Notes: generated by a model from the sequence alone, not told the origin. A DNA stretch of 64,000 bases from Spirochaetales bacterium (GCA_017614375.1 JAGABZ010000001.1:1-64000); one strand, 5' to 3'. Numbered from the stretch's first letter, positions 16,620 to 26,699 are shown. Numbers and translations are program-made.

Positions 16620-17879
16620 ATGGCGGAAAAGAAGATCATGGCACTTGACATCGGTTCCTCATGGGTCCGCGCCGTAATCGGCTCGGTCGGCAGGGACGGA
16701 ACGCTGATGGTCGACACCGTCGAGGAGCGCCCCAGCGAGGGCGTCAGCCGCGGCGCGATTACCAACATAGAGCAGTGCCTGCGCACGGTTGCCTCGGTCG
16801 TCCAGGAGTCCGAACTCCAGGCGGGAACAGAGGTTGACAGTGTGGTTTTCGGTGTCGGCGGCAGCCGGATCAGCACCATAGCATCCCAGGGAGTGGTCGG
16901 AATCACCGGCCGTGATCAGGCGATAACCCGCGAGGACATCTACCGCAGTCTGGACGTGGCCAAGGCCAGGAACCTGTCAAAGGACAGGGAAATCATCCAT
17001 ACCCTGGTCCAGGACTTCTGCGTCGACGGTAAGGAGGGGATCAAATCCCCGGAAAACTCCATCGGACACAGGCTGGAGACCAACGTCCTGCTGGTGACCG
17101 GTGATGTCGATTCCGACGAGACCGCCAAAAAGGTCCTCGGCAGGGCCGGTTTCAGCAGCCAGAGAATCGTCCTCGAGTCGCTGGCCGACGCCGGAATCGT
17201 CCTGACCGACGAGGAAAAGGAAGTCGGCATAGTCCTGGTCAACATCGGCGGCCAGGTGACGAACATGATTGCCTATTCGAACGGCTATCCGGTCTACGCG
17301 GGCGGAGTCGATTTGGGTTCAGACGATGTCACCAGCGATATTTCAAAGATCCTGGGAAAGACCCACGCCGTCTCCGAGGACATAAAGTGTTCCAGCGGAT
17401 GCTGCTACATCCCCTCGGTAAATCCGACCGACATGGTTATAATCCCGCAGGTCCCGGGACTGCCTGCCATCAGCATGCCCAAGAGGGAACTGAGCAAGAT
17501 CATCGAGCCGAGGATGGCCGAGATTTTCTCCTTCTTAAAGAGCGACCTGGACAGGAGTTGTCCGACGGCACAGTTCGCCGGCGGAATCGTCCTGGTCGGC
17601 GGCGGCTCGCTGCTGTCGGGAGTATCGGAGCTTGCCAGTGAGATTTTCAGGCTCCAGCCGAGAATCGGATTCCCGAAGGCACTGCACGGGCTGGACAGGA
17701 GTTTCATCGACCCGAAGTACACCACTGTACTCGGGTTGCTCCAATCCGAGTCGGAGAGGTATCTGGCCTCCATCAACGGCAAGCGCCGCGGCTCGGGCGG
17801 AAACTGGAAGAACTCTTCCCGTCCGGAGGGGCTGTTCACGAAGATTTCCCGCTTTTTCAAGACGGTTACGAAGAAATAA
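16620..17879 (+). CDS. ftsA: Cell division protein FtsA
   Basis: A 419-residue actin-like ATPase that tethers FtsZ to the membrane. Phosphate 1 is IMALDIGSSWVRAVIG; later VNIGGQVTNMIAYSNG and IVLVGGGSLLSGV give phosphate 2 and the adenosine motif. The C terminus LFTKISRFFKTVTKK is the amphipathic membrane-targeting helix. AGGAGG precedes the ATG. It lies 9 bp upstream of ftsZ. Confidence 0.95.
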   Translation: MAEKKIMALDIGSSWVRAVIGSVGRDGTLMVDTVEERPSEGVSRGAITNIEQCLRTVASVVQESELQAGTEVDSVVFGVGGSRISTIASQGVVGITGRDQAITREDIYRSLDVAKARNLSKDREIIHTLVQDFCVDGKEGIKSPENSIGHRLETNVLLVTGDVDSDETAKKVLGRAGFSSQRIVLESLADAGIVLTDEEKEVGIVLVNIGGQVTNMIAYSNGYPVYAGGVDLGSDDVTSDISKILGKTHAVSEDIKCSSGCCYIPSVNPTDMVIIPQVPGLPAISMPKRELSKIIEPRMAEIFSFLKSDLDRSCPTAQFAGGIVLVGGGSLLSGVSELASEIFRLQPRIGFPKALHGLDRSFIDPKYTTVLGLLQSESERYLASINGKRRGSGGNWKNSSRPEGLFTKISRFFKTVTKK

Positions 17880-17888
17880 GAGGTCTAT

Positions 17889-19139
17889 ATGGATTTTGGA
17901 ATGATAGAGGACTTGCTGAAGGACGACCAGACCGTTCCGACCGACATAAAGGTCGTCGGAATCGGCGGCGCCGGCGGAAACGCCGTGAACAGGATGATTG
18001 CCAGCGGGCTTAAAAAGGTCACTTTCGTGTCGCTCAACACGGATGTCCAGGCCCTTCAGAAATCCAACGCCCAGATCAGGATGCCGATCGGAAAGGAACT
18101 GACCGGCGGACTGGGCGCGGGCGGGGTTCCCGAAGTGGGGGAAAAGGCCGCGGTTGAGTCAAAGGACGAGATCAAGGACCTTCTCAAGGGGACCGACATG
18201 GTCTTTATCACCGCCGGCATGGGCGGAGGAACCGGCACCGGAGCCGCCCCTGTGGTCGCGGAAATCGCCAAATCCGAGAACGTTCTCACCGTGGCTGTCG
18301 TCACGACCCCGTTTGCCTTTGAGGGACGCAAGAAGTTCGAGCTGGCCCAGCAGGGAATCGCAAAGCTCCGCGAGAATGTCGATACCCTTATTCTGATTCC
18401 CAACCAGTACCTGCTCAAAATCGTCGAGAACAACACCCCGATCAAGCAGGCATTCCTGATGGCGGACGATGTCCTGCGCCAGGGAGTGCAGGGAATCAGC
18501 GAACTTATCACCGAGCCCGGTGTCATCAACATCGACTTCGCCGATGTCCGCACCGTCATGAAGGGCAAGGGTGACGCACTGATGGGAATCGGAATCGGCC
18601 AGGGCGAAACCAGGGCAATCGACGCCGCCAGACAGGCCGTGTGCAACCCGTTGCTGGAAAACACCAGCATCCGCGGGGCAAAGAGCGTCCTTGTGAATCT
18701 GGCCGGCGGCGAGGGCATGACACTGCAGGAGTATGAGGATGTCGTCGAACTGATCACGACCAACTGCGACCCGGATGCCCTGATCATCACCGGTCAGTCC
18801 TACAACCCCGACCTCGGAGACGGAATCAAGGTAACTGTTGTGGCCACGGGATTTGTCAACGACCAGACCCCGTCGGTAAAGCCCGCTCCCGCCGAGCAGA
18901 AACGCACCTTCGGACCGGGTTATGCCGAGCGTGTCCAGCCCCAGGCCCCCGAGACCCAGCCCCAGAATACCCAGAGTGTTGCCGCCCAGCAGAAGCCCGC
19001 GGAGAGTTTCATAAAGATCAACCGCTGGCAGGACCTGCAGAATCAGATGGCCAAGCACGGGAATTCCAACCAGGACACCACCATTCCGGCTGTGCTGCGT
19101 TACAAGCAGAGCGGCGAATTCGATGACGAACGAAGGTAG
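17889..19139 (+). CDS. ftsZ: Cell division GTPase FtsZ
   Basis: A 416-residue tubulin homologue that forms the Z ring. Evidence: VVGIGGAGGNAVNRM, the tubulin signature GMGGGTGTGAAPVVA, and the synergy loop NIDFADVRTVM. After a Gln/Pro-rich linker the C-terminal peptide TIPAVLRYK contacts FtsA, followed by about ten extra residues that overlap the next gene by 17 bp. Confidence 0.97.
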   Translation: MDFGMIEDLLKDDQTVPTDIKVVGIGGAGGNAVNRMIASGLKKVTFVSLNTDVQALQKSNAQIRMPIGKELTGGLGAGGVPEVGEKAAVESKDEIKDLLKGTDMVFITAGMGGGTGTGAAPVVAEIAKSENVLTVAVVTTPFAFEGRKKFELAQQGIAKLRENVDTLILIPNQYLLKIVENNTPIKQAFLMADDVLRQGVQGISELITEPGVINIDFADVRTVMKGKGDALMGIGIGQGETRAIDAARQAVCNPLLENTSIRGAKSVLVNLAGGEGMTLQEYEDVVELITTNCDPDALIITGQSYNPDLGDGIKVTVVATGFVNDQTPSVKPAPAEQKRTFGPGYAERVQPQAPETQPQNTQSVAAQQKPAESFIKINRWQDLQNQMAKHGNSNQDTTIPAVLRYKQSGEFDDERR

Positions 19140-20031
19140 TTCCGAACTCCTATTTTCTTTCAGGGAATACCTCTTTGTGGAACGGCGCCTCAGCACGGCG
19201 ACCGTTTCATGCTATGTGTCCGAAGCGCAACGCTTTCTTGAATTCCTGATTTCGGAGGGAATCGAGCCGGATGATGCCGATCCGGATGCTGTGACGCTCT
19301 ATCTGGGTAAGCGCTGCGACAGTTCAAATGTCGGTACCCGGACCACCTCGAGGATAATCACCATCCTCCGCAGGTTCTTCGACTTTCTGATCGGCTCGGG
19401 GATCAGAAAGGACAACCCGCTGGAACTTATCGGACAGGTGCGCGTCCACAGAAACCTGCCCAAGGTCCTCAAGACGGACGAGGTTGACCGGCTTCTGGAC
19501 AGCATCGACACTTCCGATGTCCTGGGCCTGCGCGACCGGACCATGTTCGAGGCCATCTACGCCTGCGGGCTGAGGATTTCCGAAGCCGTGAATCTCCGGC
19601 TGCAGGACTATGACAGGCAGAACAAGGTTTTCAGGGTCATAGGAAAGGGGGACAAGCAGCGGATTGTCATAATAGGCGAGGTCCTTGAATCGTATCTTGA
19701 GGACTATCTGGTCCGTTCGCGCCCTGTTCTGGTCCGTTCCAATCCCAGATGCAGGTATCTGTTCGCCGGCCGTCGCGGTGACCAGCTGACCCGGGCCCTG
19801 GTCTGGAAGCGGTTCAAGCAGTACTGCGCCGCCGCCGGAATGGAGGCCAAGGTTCACACCCTGCGCCACAGCTTCGCCACACATCTGCTTCAGGGCGGCG
19901 CCGATCTGCGCGTGGTCCAGGAGCTGCTCGGGCACACCGATATCCGCACGACCCAGATCTACACCCACGTGGATACCGAGATGCTTCAGGCCGAATTCGA
20001 AAAGCACCATCCCGACGGAAAGAAATCCTGA
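19123..20031 (+). CDS. Tyrosine recombinase of the XerC/XerD type (first copy)
   Basis: A 302-residue site-specific recombinase with an N-terminal SAM-like domain (FREYLFVERRLSTATVSCYVSEAQRF). Catalytic residues are visible: Arg in YACGLRISEAV, His and Arg in HTLRHSFATHLLQ, His in GHTDIRTTQ and Tyr in IYTHV. It probably acts on dif to resolve chromosome dimers. It overlaps ftsZ, an unusual place, and is one of two Xer genes around dprA. Which one is XerC and which XerD cannot be settled here; this one looks more XerD-like. Confidence 0.85.
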   Translation: MTNEGSSELLFSFREYLFVERRLSTATVSCYVSEAQRFLEFLISEGIEPDDADPDAVTLYLGKRCDSSNVGTRTTSRIITILRRFFDFLIGSGIRKDNPLELIGQVRVHRNLPKVLKTDEVDRLLDSIDTSDVLGLRDRTMFEAIYACGLRISEAVNLRLQDYDRQNKVFRVIGKGDKQRIVIIGEVLESYLEDYLVRSRPVLVRSNPRCRYLFAGRRGDQLTRALVWKRFKQYCAAAGMEAKVHTLRHSFATHLLQGGADLRVVQELLGHTDIRTTQIYTHVDTEMLQAEFEKHHPDGKKS

Positions 20032-20084
20032 CGATTTTTCTCAGCGATTCGGCCCCGGACGCGGATAGTATGTCCGGAGGCAAT

Positions 20085-21074
20085 ATGGACAGGGCTTTGC
20101 TTATCAACTGTATTCCCCGGGCAGGGGACTATCTGAAAAGGGCGCTGTACGCGGGACCGGTTTCGGAGCGTGAGATTCTCAGCGGCAGAATCAGCCTGGC
20201 CGGCTTGATTCCTGAGCGTGGGGCTTTGTGCTTCGACCCTGACGAGCTGACCGGTGAATACGACAGGATCCGGCTATGGCTGGAGCGTTCCGGTGCCAGG
20301 TTCGTTCCGGTGGACAGTGAGTTTTATCCGCCGCTGCTGCGCTACAGCCGTTACGCGCCGTTTGCGCTGTTTGCAAAGGGACGGGATGACGTCAACTGGA
20401 AAAGGTGCCTGTGCGCGGTCGGGACACGGAGGCCAGCAAACGCTTCCCGTACCGAGGCTTACCGTTTCGGTCTGGAGTGTGCCCTGAACGGGGTCACTCT
20501 GGTAAGCGGCTACGCATCCGGTCTGGACCAGGACCTGATGCAGGGGGCTTTGGACGGGGGCGGGCAGTGCGTCGGCATCCCCGGATGCGGCCTGGACGGG
20601 ATTACTTCACCCCGGGCGCTGGGTATGATCGGGGCCTTGTGCAGGCAGGGTTCGGTGATGTCACCGTTTTTACCGGACACACCGGGGTACAAGTCGAACT
20701 ACCCCAAGAGAAACCTGATTCTGGCAGCCTGCACACCCGTTGTGGTGGCTTTTCAGGCACCGGCGAGTTCGGGCGTGAGGATTACCTGCAACGCGGCGCT
20801 GCAGGAGGGGCGGGACGTGGTTGTCCACGGTTCGGCCCTGATTTGGGGTGACTGCCGCGGAACCCGGGAAATCGCCGAGCAAGGGGCACCGGTCGTGGAT
20901 GGGGTCAGGGATCTTTTCACTGGGGCGGAAAACCGGGTCCGCAGACTGGATTATGTGCCGGGAAGCAGCCCGTATCCCGTCGTGCCGGACGGGGCCAAAC
21001 TGTACAGATTCAGGGATGCATGGTATATTTCCGGTGATGAAAACGAACGGGGAATACAGGGAAGCGTATCTTGA
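20085..21074 (+). CDS. dprA: DprA/Smf-like DNA processing protein
   Basis: A 329-residue Rossmann-fold protein. DprA loads RecA on incoming single-stranded DNA. Visible motifs: CAVGTRRPANASRTEAY, LVSGYASGLDQDLMQGALDGGGQCVGIPGCGLD and NYPKRNLILAACTPVVV. The usual GxDxxAH is GLDQDLMQ here, so the histidine is missing. ATG 20085 is preferred over 20070 because CCGGAGG ends 4 bases before it. The 3' end overlaps the next xer gene by 38 bp. Confidence 0.82.
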   Translation: MDRALLINCIPRAGDYLKRALYAGPVSEREILSGRISLAGLIPERGALCFDPDELTGEYDRIRLWLERSGARFVPVDSEFYPPLLRYSRYAPFALFAKGRDDVNWKRCLCAVGTRRPANASRTEAYRFGLECALNGVTLVSGYASGLDQDLMQGALDGGGQCVGIPGCGLDGITSPRALGMIGALCRQGSVMSPFLPDTPGYKSNYPKRNLILAACTPVVVAFQAPASSGVRITCNAALQEGRDVVVHGSALIWGDCRGTREIAEQGAPVVDGVRDLFTGAENRVRRLDYVPGSSPYPVVPDGAKLYRFRDAWYISGDENERGIQGSVS

Positions 21075-21933
21075 ATATCTGCGTCGGATGCTGGGTTATT
21101 CCCCGAATACTGTCGCCTCTTACGGCAGGGACCTTAAGAAGCTTACAGATTTCCTGGACAGCCGGCATCTGAGTCTGGAGGACTTCGCCCCCGATGACGC
21201 GCGCTCATACACGGCCTCACTTATGGCCCGGAAGCTTTCGCCGGCTTCGGTCAACCGGATCCTGTCCTCGACGCGGGGCTTTTTCCACTATCTCTGCATT
21301 CAAAAGGTTGTTCAGGACAACCCGTTTGCCCGGATCAAGGGGGCCGGCAGGTACCGCAGGCTCCCGTCGGTGCTCAGCAGGGACGAGGTACAGCGGATAC
21401 TGGACACACCCTATGACGACTACAACAGCCTGCTGGCCGTGACGATCTTCAACCTCCTGTACAGCACCGGCTGCCGTCTGTCGGAAATGACCGGAATGAA
21501 CATGTCCGACCTGGATCTGGACGGCGGGCGGATCCTGGTCACCGGAAAGGGCTCCAAGCAGCGCTATGTCTTTCTGACACCGCGGGCAAAGGAAATCCTG
21601 ATTGAGTATCTGAAGTGGAAGGAAAACCTCCCGGTGGCGGACGGACAGGCCCTTTTGACAAATAAATCGGGAAAACGGTTGTCGAGTTCATTTGTGCATA
21701 GTATTTTTAACAGGTACAAAACCGTACTCGGAATCACCCGGAAATTCAGCCCCCATGTGTTCAGGCACTCGTTCGCAACGCATATGCTGGACAACGATTC
21801 CGGTATCAGGGTCGTTCAGGAGATGCTCGGACACAGCAGCATCTCGACGACCCAGGTTTACACCCATCTGACAGGGGAGAGATTGCGGAGGGTTTACCGG
21901 CAGGCTTTTCCCCATGAGAGGAAAAAGGAATGA
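21037..21933 (+). CDS. xerC: Tyrosine recombinase, XerC position
   Basis: A 298-residue recombinase with the N-terminal [22 protein letters not shown] and the active-site set: Arg in [12 protein letters not shown], Lys in [10 protein letters not shown], His/Arg in [13 protein letters not shown], His in GHSSISTTQ and Tyr in VYTHL. It sits directly before hslV, the classical xerC place. ATG 21037 lies within dprA. A longer in-frame extension into dprA is not credible. Confidence 0.87.
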   Translation: MKTNGEYREAYLEYLRRMLGYSPNTVASYGRDLKKLTDFLDSRHLSLEDFAPDDARSYTASLMARKLSPASVNRILSSTRGFFHYLCIQKVVQDNPFARIKGAGRYRRLPSVLSRDEVQRILDTPYDDYNSLLAVTIFNLLYSTGCRLSEMTGMNMSDLDLDGGRILVTGKGSKQRYVFLTPRAKEILIEYLKWKENLPVADGQALLTNKSGKRLSSSFVHSIFNRYKTVLGITRKFSPHVFRHSFATHMLDNDSGIRVVQEMLGHSSISTTQVYTHLTGERLRRVYRQAFPHERKKE

Positions 21934-22463
21934 GTTTCAGAAGCACTACAATTCTGGCTGTCAGGAAAGACGGACATGTGGCCGTGGCCGGTGACGGACA
22001 AGTCACCAACGGCGACACGATAATGAAGGGCAATGTCCACAAGGTCAGAAGAATCTATGAAAACAAGGTCATCGTCGGGTTTGCCGGCGGGACGGCCGAC
22101 GCCTTTACCCTGAGCGAGCTGTTCGAGAAGAAACTGAAGCAGTTCTCCGGGGATCTGACCCGCGCCGCTGTGGATCTGGCCAAGGAATGGAGAACCGACC
22201 GGAACCTCAGGAGGCTGGAGGCGATGCTGATCGCCACCGACGGAAAGAAGATCTTTCTGATTACCGGTCAGGGGGATGTGCTTGAGCCGGAGTTCGATGC
22301 GGTTGCCATCGGCAGCGGAGGCAACTTCGCCCTGTCAGCCGCCAGGGCGTATCTGGAGGCAGGTGTGCAGTGTGATGCCCGCACGATTGCCCTCAAGTCC
22401 CTGGCAATTGCCGGTGACATATGCATCTACACGAACCATAATGTCATTTCGGACATGATCTGA
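21930..22463 (+). CDS. hslV: ATP-dependent protease subunit HslV
   Basis: A 177-residue threonine protease of the HslUV (ClpQY) complex. The start [26 protein letters not shown] shows a five-residue leader before Thr6, which should become the N-terminal nucleophile after processing, as in Thermotoga-type HslV; E. coli has only the Met to remove. It overlaps xerC by 4 bp and precedes hslU. Confidence 0.95.
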   Translation: MSFRSTTILAVRKDGHVAVAGDGQVTNGDTIMKGNVHKVRRIYENKVIVGFAGGTADAFTLSELFEKKLKQFSGDLTRAAVDLAKEWRTDRNLRRLEAMLIATDGKKIFLITGQGDVLEPEFDAVAIGSGGNFALSAARAYLEAGVQCDARTIALKSLAIAGDICIYTNHNVISDMI

Positions 22464-22481
22464 GAACGAATAAGGATAAAA

Positions 22482-23852
22482 ATGGAACTGATTTCAAACA
22501 AAAAGAACCTTGATGACATGGTGCCGTCCGAAATCGTCAGGGAACTGGACAAATTCGTCATAGGCCAGACCAAGGCCAAGAGAACCATATCGGTGGCTCT
22601 GCGCAACCGCACCCGCCGCAAGCGCCTGCCTGAGGACATCCAGGACGAGGTGTTTCCCAAGAACATCATCATGATCGGGCCCACCGGAGTGGGAAAGACC
22701 GAGATTGCCCGCAGAATCGCCCGTCTGTCCAACGCCCCGTTTGTTAAAGTCGAGGCGACGAAGTACACCGAAGTCGGATACGTCGGACGGGACGTCGAGT
22801 CGATGGTCCGGGATCTGATGGGCGCCGCGATTGCCCAGGTCCGCAAGGAAATGGCCGAGAGCAGCAGCGAACTGGTGGAAAAGAGGGTGGAGGAGAGAAT
22901 CCTCGATTTGCTGATTCCCAACCTCAAGCCTCAGGACGGGGCTTTTGAGACAAAGGTGGAGAACACCCGTGAGAGTTACCGGATTCTGCTTCGCAGCGGC
23001 GCACTGGATGACAAGGAAATCGAGCTTCCCCCGGCCCAGCGCAAACCGGGCGGAATCGGCATCGAGTTGATGACCAACGGCAATCCGGGAGACATCCAGG
23101 AGGCGATGAACAGCCTGGGAAGCATATTCGGAAACCTCAACCGTCCGCCGCGCAAGCGCAAGGTCACCGTCAAACATGCCCGTGAGATCCTCGAGGAGGA
23201 GGAGAACGAGAAGGTCGTCGACCAGGACAAGCTGATCGACATTGCCAAGGACCGCACCGAGCAGATGGGCATCATCTTCATCGACGAAATCGACAAGATC
23301 GCCGGGGCAAACACCTCCTCGAGCTCGCCCGATGTCTCCCGGGAGGGAGTGCAGCGGGACATCCTGCCGATTGTCGAAGGCACGAAGGTCAACACCAAAT
23401 GGGGGGTCATCGACACTTCCCACATCCTCTTCATCGCCGCCGGGGCCTTTCACGTGTCCAAGCCGAGCGACCTGATTCCCGAACTGCAGGGACGCTTCCC
23501 GCTGAGGGTCGAACTGTCGGCCCTGACAGCCGATGACTTTGAACGGATTCTCACCGAGCCGGCGAACGCAATCACCAAGCAGTACCGGGAACTGATGAAG
23601 ACGGAGGGGGTGGACCTGCAGTTCTCTCCCGCCGGAATCCGCCGTCTGGCCGAGATTGCCTATGAAGTCAACACGATGAATGAAAACATCGGTGCCAGAA
23701 GGCTTTACACGATAATGGAGACCCTGCTGGAGGAACTGGCCTTCAGCGCCGACGAACTTAACGGGCAGACAGTCGTCATCACCCCCGAGTACGTCGACTC
23801 CCGTCTGGCCGACATAGTCCGTGACCAGGACCTGAACCAGTACATACTCTGA
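22482..23852 (+). CDS. hslU: ATP-dependent protease ATPase subunit HslU
   Basis: A 456-residue AAA+ unfoldase that feeds HslV. Walker A is MIGPTGVGKTEIARR, Walker B GIIFIDEIDKI; GYVGRDVESMVRDL is the pore region and GRFPLRVEL the sensor area. The C terminus DLNQYIL, which docks into HslV, is intact. AAGGA lies 7 bases upstream of the ATG. Confidence 0.97.
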   Translation: MELISNKKNLDDMVPSEIVRELDKFVIGQTKAKRTISVALRNRTRRKRLPEDIQDEVFPKNIIMIGPTGVGKTEIARRIARLSNAPFVKVEATKYTEVGYVGRDVESMVRDLMGAAIAQVRKEMAESSSELVEKRVEERILDLLIPNLKPQDGAFETKVENTRESYRILLRSGALDDKEIELPPAQRKPGGIGIELMTNGNPGDIQEAMNSLGSIFGNLNRPPRKRKVTVKHAREILEEEENEKVVDQDKLIDIAKDRTEQMGIIFIDEIDKIAGANTSSSSPDVSREGVQRDILPIVEGTKVNTKWGVIDTSHILFIAAGAFHVSKPSDLIPELQGRFPLRVELSALTADDFERILTEPANAITKQYRELMKTEGVDLQFSPAGIRRLAEIAYEVNTMNENIGARRLYTIMETLLEELAFSADELNGQTVVITPEYVDSRLADIVRDQDLNQYIL

Positions 23853-23864
23853 CCGGAGCCTGCG

Positions 23865-25043
23865 GTGACGACATACCCCATAGTCTGTCCTTCATTTGAA
23901 GAAGCGGTGAACAAGGCCCGGGCCGAATACGGTGACCGCGTCCGGATAATCCGCCGCCGCGACTACCATACTCCCGGCCTGCTGCCGGCGCTCCGCCGTC
24001 CCCGCTGCGAGATTCTCGTCTTTGTCCCGGAACCTGAAAAGCAGACGGACCCGGTTCCCTCAACCGCCAGCGTCGACCCCGAGCTGAGCAGTCGCGGCAC
24101 CACGGTGCAGGAAGAGGACATCTCCGGTTACTCCCAGTACTTCTACGAAAACGACCGGCAAAAGGACCAGCTGGAGGCCGAAAAGCTCGCCGCCGAGAAG
24201 AACTCCCGCCGGAACGAGAGTCTGAAGGTCCTCGAGCCTTTCCTCCAGAAAGCCAAGAAAATCATGGTCCTCAACGATTTCTCCGACGCCTATACCGAGC
24301 GACTGATGGGGGAGGTCCGCCGACAGCTGACCGGAGGGCTTCCCGACCTGCCCAAGGAGCAGGACTTCGAGATCCTGCTGCTGGACAACATAGTTTCCTC
24401 GTTCGAGTCCGACCACAGCACCCAGCTCTATCCGCCGGGGTATTTCGTCCTGACAGGACTCTCAGGTTCGGGCAAGACCGCGGCGGCTGCCAAAATCGGG
24501 AATCTGTTCTCCTCCAATCTGGGCAAGAACGTCGAGGTGGTGTCGGTTGTGGATGAGCCGGAGGTTCCGGTTCAGGCCCACGCGGCCCAGATAGACGCCA
24601 ACGGAGTCTACCATTCGGTGCGCGGCTACGCAGAGTTCCCGATTACCGACAGCAGGAGGGACATCTTCATCCTCGACTGTTTTTCTCCGGAGCAGAAGGA
24701 CGAAAACGGTCTGGCCCACCTGACCCAGTGCTTCCAGAAGCTTCCGCGGGATGATACGAAGTTCTTTCTCGTACTCGATGCCTCGATGCAGGACCGCGAC
24801 CTGGTCCGCAACTACTCGGTTTTCCGGAGGATTGCCTTCCAGAGCCTGGTTCTGACCAAGTGCGACGAGTCGGAGACGATCGGAAACGTAATCAGCGTCT
24901 GCTCCCAGTACGGGCTGCCGCTTTTGTTCATCACCGACGGAAACAATCTGCTTTCGAACATTCACTTCGCCTCGAGCTTCGCGGTTCTTTCGCGGCTCAA
25001 AGGGTTCTCCCTGGACATGAACATGCTTGTCCAGGGCAACTGA
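23865..25043 (+). CDS. FlhF-like SRP-family GTPase with degenerate G motifs
   Basis: A 392-residue protein. The first 40 residues (SFEEAVNKARAEYGDRVRIIRRRDYHTPG) are the FlhF N-terminal pattern, then a charged linker, an N-like helical part, and a G domain with P-loop GLSGSGKTAAAAK (residue 198). The G3 motif, normally DTAGR, is DCFSPEQ, and G4 is TKCDE. FlhF places polar flagella, yet no flagellar gene is seen around it. The start is GTG 23865, 12 bp after hslU. It may be a repurposed placement GTPase. Confidence 0.72.
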   Translation: MTTYPIVCPSFEEAVNKARAEYGDRVRIIRRRDYHTPGLLPALRRPRCEILVFVPEPEKQTDPVPSTASVDPELSSRGTTVQEEDISGYSQYFYENDRQKDQLEAEKLAAEKNSRRNESLKVLEPFLQKAKKIMVLNDFSDAYTERLMGEVRRQLTGGLPDLPKEQDFEILLLDNIVSSFESDHSTQLYPPGYFVLTGLSGSGKTAAAAKIGNLFSSNLGKNVEVVSVVDEPEVPVQAHAAQIDANGVYHSVRGYAEFPITDSRRDIFILDCFSPEQKDENGLAHLTQCFQKLPRDDTKFFLVLDASMQDRDLVRNYSVFRRIAFQSLVLTKCDESETIGNVISVCSQYGLPLLFITDGNNLLSNIHFASSFAVLSRLKGFSLDMNMLVQGN

Positions 25044-25044
25044 T

Positions 25045-26694
25045 TCACTGCGTAACCGTATACAGCGTATTGGGAACCCTGCCGGCGCTGACCATGGCGT
25101 CGATCAGGCTTCCGATGGCCGGGGCGGCGATGTTGGCTCCCCAGATTGTCGAGCCCTTAGGGTTGCTGGCGGCGATGTAGATGATGTACATAGGGTCGTC
25201 GGCCGGGAAGATTGCCAGGGTGGATGCCGTGACGGCACCGGTGGCCGAGTTCAGAATCTCGGCGGTTCCGGTCTTGGCCGCCACCTCAAGGCCCTCGACT
25301 GAGGTCTTGATGGCCGTTCCTCCGCTTTGAGTGGCGGTCTTCATCGCTTCAAGGACCTTGGCGGCGGTTTCGGCTGAAACCACCTGTCCCAGGTCGGTGT
25401 TCGGGTTGACCGTCTCGGTCCCGTCCGGGGAGACGGTTTTCTCAACAAGCCTCGGTGAGAGCAGAACTCCGCCGTTGGTGAACACGGTGGCCGCGGCGGT
25501 GAGCTGGAGCGGGGTTGCCATCATCTCCTGGCCGAAGCTGATTGTCGGCTTGGAGCGGAACGACCAGTCCTCCGGAGAGGCCAGTGTCCCCGAGGCGTTG
25601 TACAGGCCCACATCGTACCTGCCGGCGAAGTGAAAGGCGCGAAGCCCACGGTAGAACAGATCATCATCGGTCTGCAGGGCCCAGTTGGCTATGGCTCCGT
25701 TGCAGGATTTGCCGATCATTCCCTGATAGTCCAAAGTTCCGTGGGCCTCGTGGCAGCTGATGGTCAGAATCCGGCCGCTTGCCGTGACGAAGTTGTGCGT
25801 CCCGGTGCAGGTGTACGGTGTGTCGAAATCGGCCTGTCCGGCTTCAAGGCAGGTTGCCAGAGAATAGACCTTGAAGACCGAACCGGGTTCGTACATGAAG
25901 GCAAAGGCCTTGTTCTGCCTCTGGTCGTCGGTGCTGAGGTTGTAGCTGTTGGGGTTGTACCACGGGTAGGAGACCGAGGCCAGGATGTCGCCGCTTTTGG
26001 CATCCATCAGGATCAGCACGGCGTAGTCGGGGTCGTGCTCGGCGCACATGTCCTGGATGACCGAATCGCACAGGTACTGGAGGTTTATGTCCAATGTCAG
26101 GTACACATCGGAGCCGTAGGAAACCTGTTTTCCGAGCTCGGGCACCGCGCTCAGGACGCTGTCCATGGCAAGCTCGATACCTTCGATTCCGTTTCCGTCG
26201 GTGTCGGTGAAACCGAGAATCTGCGAGGCGTGGAAGTTGGAAGGGTAGTATCTGCCCTCGTACTCCTCGATGTAGACCGCTCCCCAGAGTCCGGCTTCCT
26301 TCAGCGTCCGGACAATCCGATCCTTCTGTGAGTAGTCGATTTTGCGTTTGAGGACCTGATAGGCGTTTCCGGCAGAGAGTTTCTCATAGGCGTCCGAGGT
26401 CGTGATGCCAAGCAGCCCGGCGCAGACGGCGGCAGCGCCCTCAGGGTCGGTGATCTGTCTGGGGTTGGCCGAGACCTGCAGATAGGGTATGTCCAGAGCC
26501 AGGATCTGCCCGTTGCGGTCGTAGATTGTGCCCCTTCGCAGGACGGATGAAACCACCGGGTCGCTGTAGGTCTTTCTTGAGGCCACGGAGCCGGTCATCA
26601 GCACGGCGAAGTACACCAGCACGACCAGCGAAAAGGCCAGGACCAGGGCCGTGAAGACCCGGTAAAAGGTTTTTCCCCCACTAGATTTGGACAT
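25045..26694 (-). CDS. Class B penicillin-binding protein (FtsI/PBP2-type transpeptidase)
   Basis: A 549-residue protein with one N-terminal membrane segment (residues 10-35), a PBP dimerisation domain from RRGTIYDRNGQILA, and a transpeptidase domain. All three active-site motifs are intact: SVFK (Ser272-Lys275), SCN (330-332) and KTGTAEI near 470. It cross-links peptidoglycan in the periplasm. No ftsI is found in the division cluster, so this may be the partner of FtsW. It ends 1 bp from the convergent FlhF-like gene and is divergent from the LysM gene. Confidence 0.9.
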   Translation of the reverse strand: MSKSSGGKTFYRVFTALVLAFSLVVLVYFAVLMTGSVASRKTYSDPVVSSVLRRGTIYDRNGQILALDIPYLQVSANPRQITDPEGAAAVCAGLLGITTSDAYEKLSAGNAYQVLKRKIDYSQKDRIVRTLKEAGLWGAVYIEEYEGRYYPSNFHASQILGFTDTDGNGIEGIELAMDSVLSAVPELGKQVSYGSDVYLTLDINLQYLCDSVIQDMCAEHDPDYAVLILMDAKSGDILASVSYPWYNPNSYNLSTDDQRQNKAFAFMYEPGSVFKVYSLATCLEAGQADFDTPYTCTGTHNFVTASGRILTISCHEAHGTLDYQGMIGKSCNGAIANWALQTDDDLFYRGLRAFHFAGRYDVGLYNASGTLASPEDWSFRSKPTISFGQEMMATPLQLTAAATVFTNGGVLLSPRLVEKTVSPDGTETVNPNTDLGQVVSAETAAKVLEAMKTATQSGGTAIKTSVEGLEVAAKTGTAEILNSATGAVTASTLAIFPADDPMYIIYIAASNPKGSTIWGANIAAPAIGSLIDAMVSAGRVPNTLYTVTQ

Positions 26695-26699
26695 GGAAA

